Shown here: in pieces, positions 6,557 through 6,971 of the stretch
Layout of the letters: each line of letters opens with the position of its first letter
How positions within the stretch are numbered: position 1 is the first letter of the stretch
From: CAYRTD01 sp964426915
GTDB taxonomy: Bacteria > Bacteroidota > Bacteroidia > Bacteroidales > GCA-2748055
Direction: 5' to 3'
Assembly: GCA_964426915.1 (NCBI GenBank)
Contig: CAYRTD010000183.1
Span: 1-6,971 of the forward strand
DNA length: 6,971 nucleotides
Notes under the pieces: model-generated
The model's database searches: none
What the model was told of the DNA's origin: nothing
The model's input: the letters and a program-made list of their open reading frames with translations, nothing else
Made by a program: the position numbers and the translations under genes

Positions 6557-6708
6557 TCGGTGATCGGTGATCGGTGATCGGTGATCGGTGATCGGTGATC
6601 GGTGATCGGTAATCGGTGTGATCGGTATCGGTAATCGGTGTGATCGGTATCGGTAATCAGTGTGATCGGTAATCGGTAATCGGTGTGATCGGTATCGGTA
6701 ATCAGTGT
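6556..6708. repeat. 7-bp tandem array (ATCGGTG) with 22-bp higher-order repeat
   Basis: Seven perfect ATCGGTG units fill 6556-6604, followed by one ATCGGTA (6605-6611). From 6612 the array changes into composite blocks made of a 9-nt unit (ATCGGTGTG or ATCAGTGTG), a 6- or 7-nt unit (ATCGGT or ATCGGTA) and ATCGGTA: 6612-6633, 6634-6655, 6656-6678 (23 nt) and 6679-6700, ending with a partial ATCAGTGT. Eleven GATC sites fall at unit junctions. The plus strand has frequent TGA stops. The minus strand stays open because the 7-bp unit reads as an H-R-S-P-I-T-D cycle, which is an artefact and not a gene. No function is evident; slippage and unequal exchange explain the structure. Confidence 0.95.
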
Positions 6709-6716
6709 CTTTCACC

Positions 6717-6971
6717 ATAAACCCATACACCTATAAACCTATAAACCAATAAACCAATAAACCTATAAACCTATAAACCCATAAACCAATAAACCTATAA
6801 ACCAATAAACCCATAAACCTATAAACCAATAAACCCATAAACCTATAAACCCATAAACCTATAAACCAATAAACCTATAAACCCATAAACCTATAAACCC
6901 ATAAACCTATAAACCTATAAACCCATAAACCAATAAACCTATAAACCCATAAACCAATAAACCTATAAACC
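6717..6971. repeat. 8-bp tandem array (ATAAACCN), 31 units plus a partial, running off the window
   Basis: Thirty-one contiguous 8-bp units occupy 6717-6964 and a 7-nt partial copy reaches the window end. The first seven bases are identical in all units except the second (ATACACC, 6725-6731). The eighth base varies: 14 T, 9 C, 8 A and no G. There is no insertion or deletion, so the phase is perfect. Stop codons occur in the frames on both strands, so it is non-coding. Unlike the preceding array it is AT-rich and C-biased on the plus strand. An 8-nt spacer (6709-6716) separates the two arrays. Apart from the repeats, nothing else is seen between rsmI and the window end. Confidence 0.97.

Noticed and set aside
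6380..6730. Minus-strand open frame of 116 codons over the end of rsmI and the 7-bp array
   Set aside because: It is open only because the 7-bp unit lacks stops on that strand and yields an H-R-S-P-I-T-D cycle; the rest is antisense to rsmI. No domain or ribosome binding site.
6556..6971. CRISPR array
   Set aside because: Units are 7-8 bp and contiguous, with no spacers of unique sequence and no cas genes nearby.

Overview
The window looks like a piece of a Bacteroidota (Bacteroidetes, probably Bacteroidales-like) chromosome. The main reasons are a single gene encoding a MurF–alanine racemase fusion, a thymidine kinase of the Bacteroides type, a divergent thymidine kinase/RsmI arrangement, weak Shine-Dalgarno sequences, and a TAnnTTTG-type promoter between the divergent units. 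No virus, plasmid, insertion sequence, CRISPR, tRNA or rRNA signal is visible.

Layout. Positions 1-102 are non-coding and hold a perfect 18-bp palindrome and a bulged inverted repeat. Positions 103-5043 are one tightly packed minus-strand operon, read right to left: tdk (thymidine salvage), then murF-alr (L/D-alanine conversion and MurF ligation of cell-wall precursor) joined by a 4-nt ATGA overlap, then a GT2-GT4 glycosyltransferase fusion starting 1 nt after the murF-alr stop. A 75-nt divergent promoter region (5044-5118) separates it from a plus-strand pair: an unrecognised 253-residue protein with a conserved-looking C-terminal domain, overlapped by 8 nt with rsmI (16S rRNA C1402 2'-O-ribose methyltransferase). 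The rsmI coding sequence ends in a G-rich tract and its stop codon lies within the first unit of a tandem array. The rest of the window (6556-6971) is non-coding: a degenerate 7-bp array (ATCGGTG) that changes into a 22-bp higher-order repeat, then 31 and a partial copies of an 8-bp unit (ATAAACCN, N = T, C or A, never G) running off the window edge.

How it fits together. The minus operon combines nucleotide salvage with envelope building: peptidoglycan precursor synthesis and a glycosyltransferase likely to act on a lipopolysaccharide core or another surface glycan. The plus operon is translation-related through RsmI; its first gene has no assignable function. All protein functions are housekeeping. 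The less ordinary items are the GT2-GT4 fusion with an in-frame A AAA AAC heptamer exactly at the domain junction, the unknown rsmI partner, the overlapping back-to-back promoter motifs, and the two adjacent tandem arrays of different unit length. I found no convincing evidence of a new defence or mobile system.
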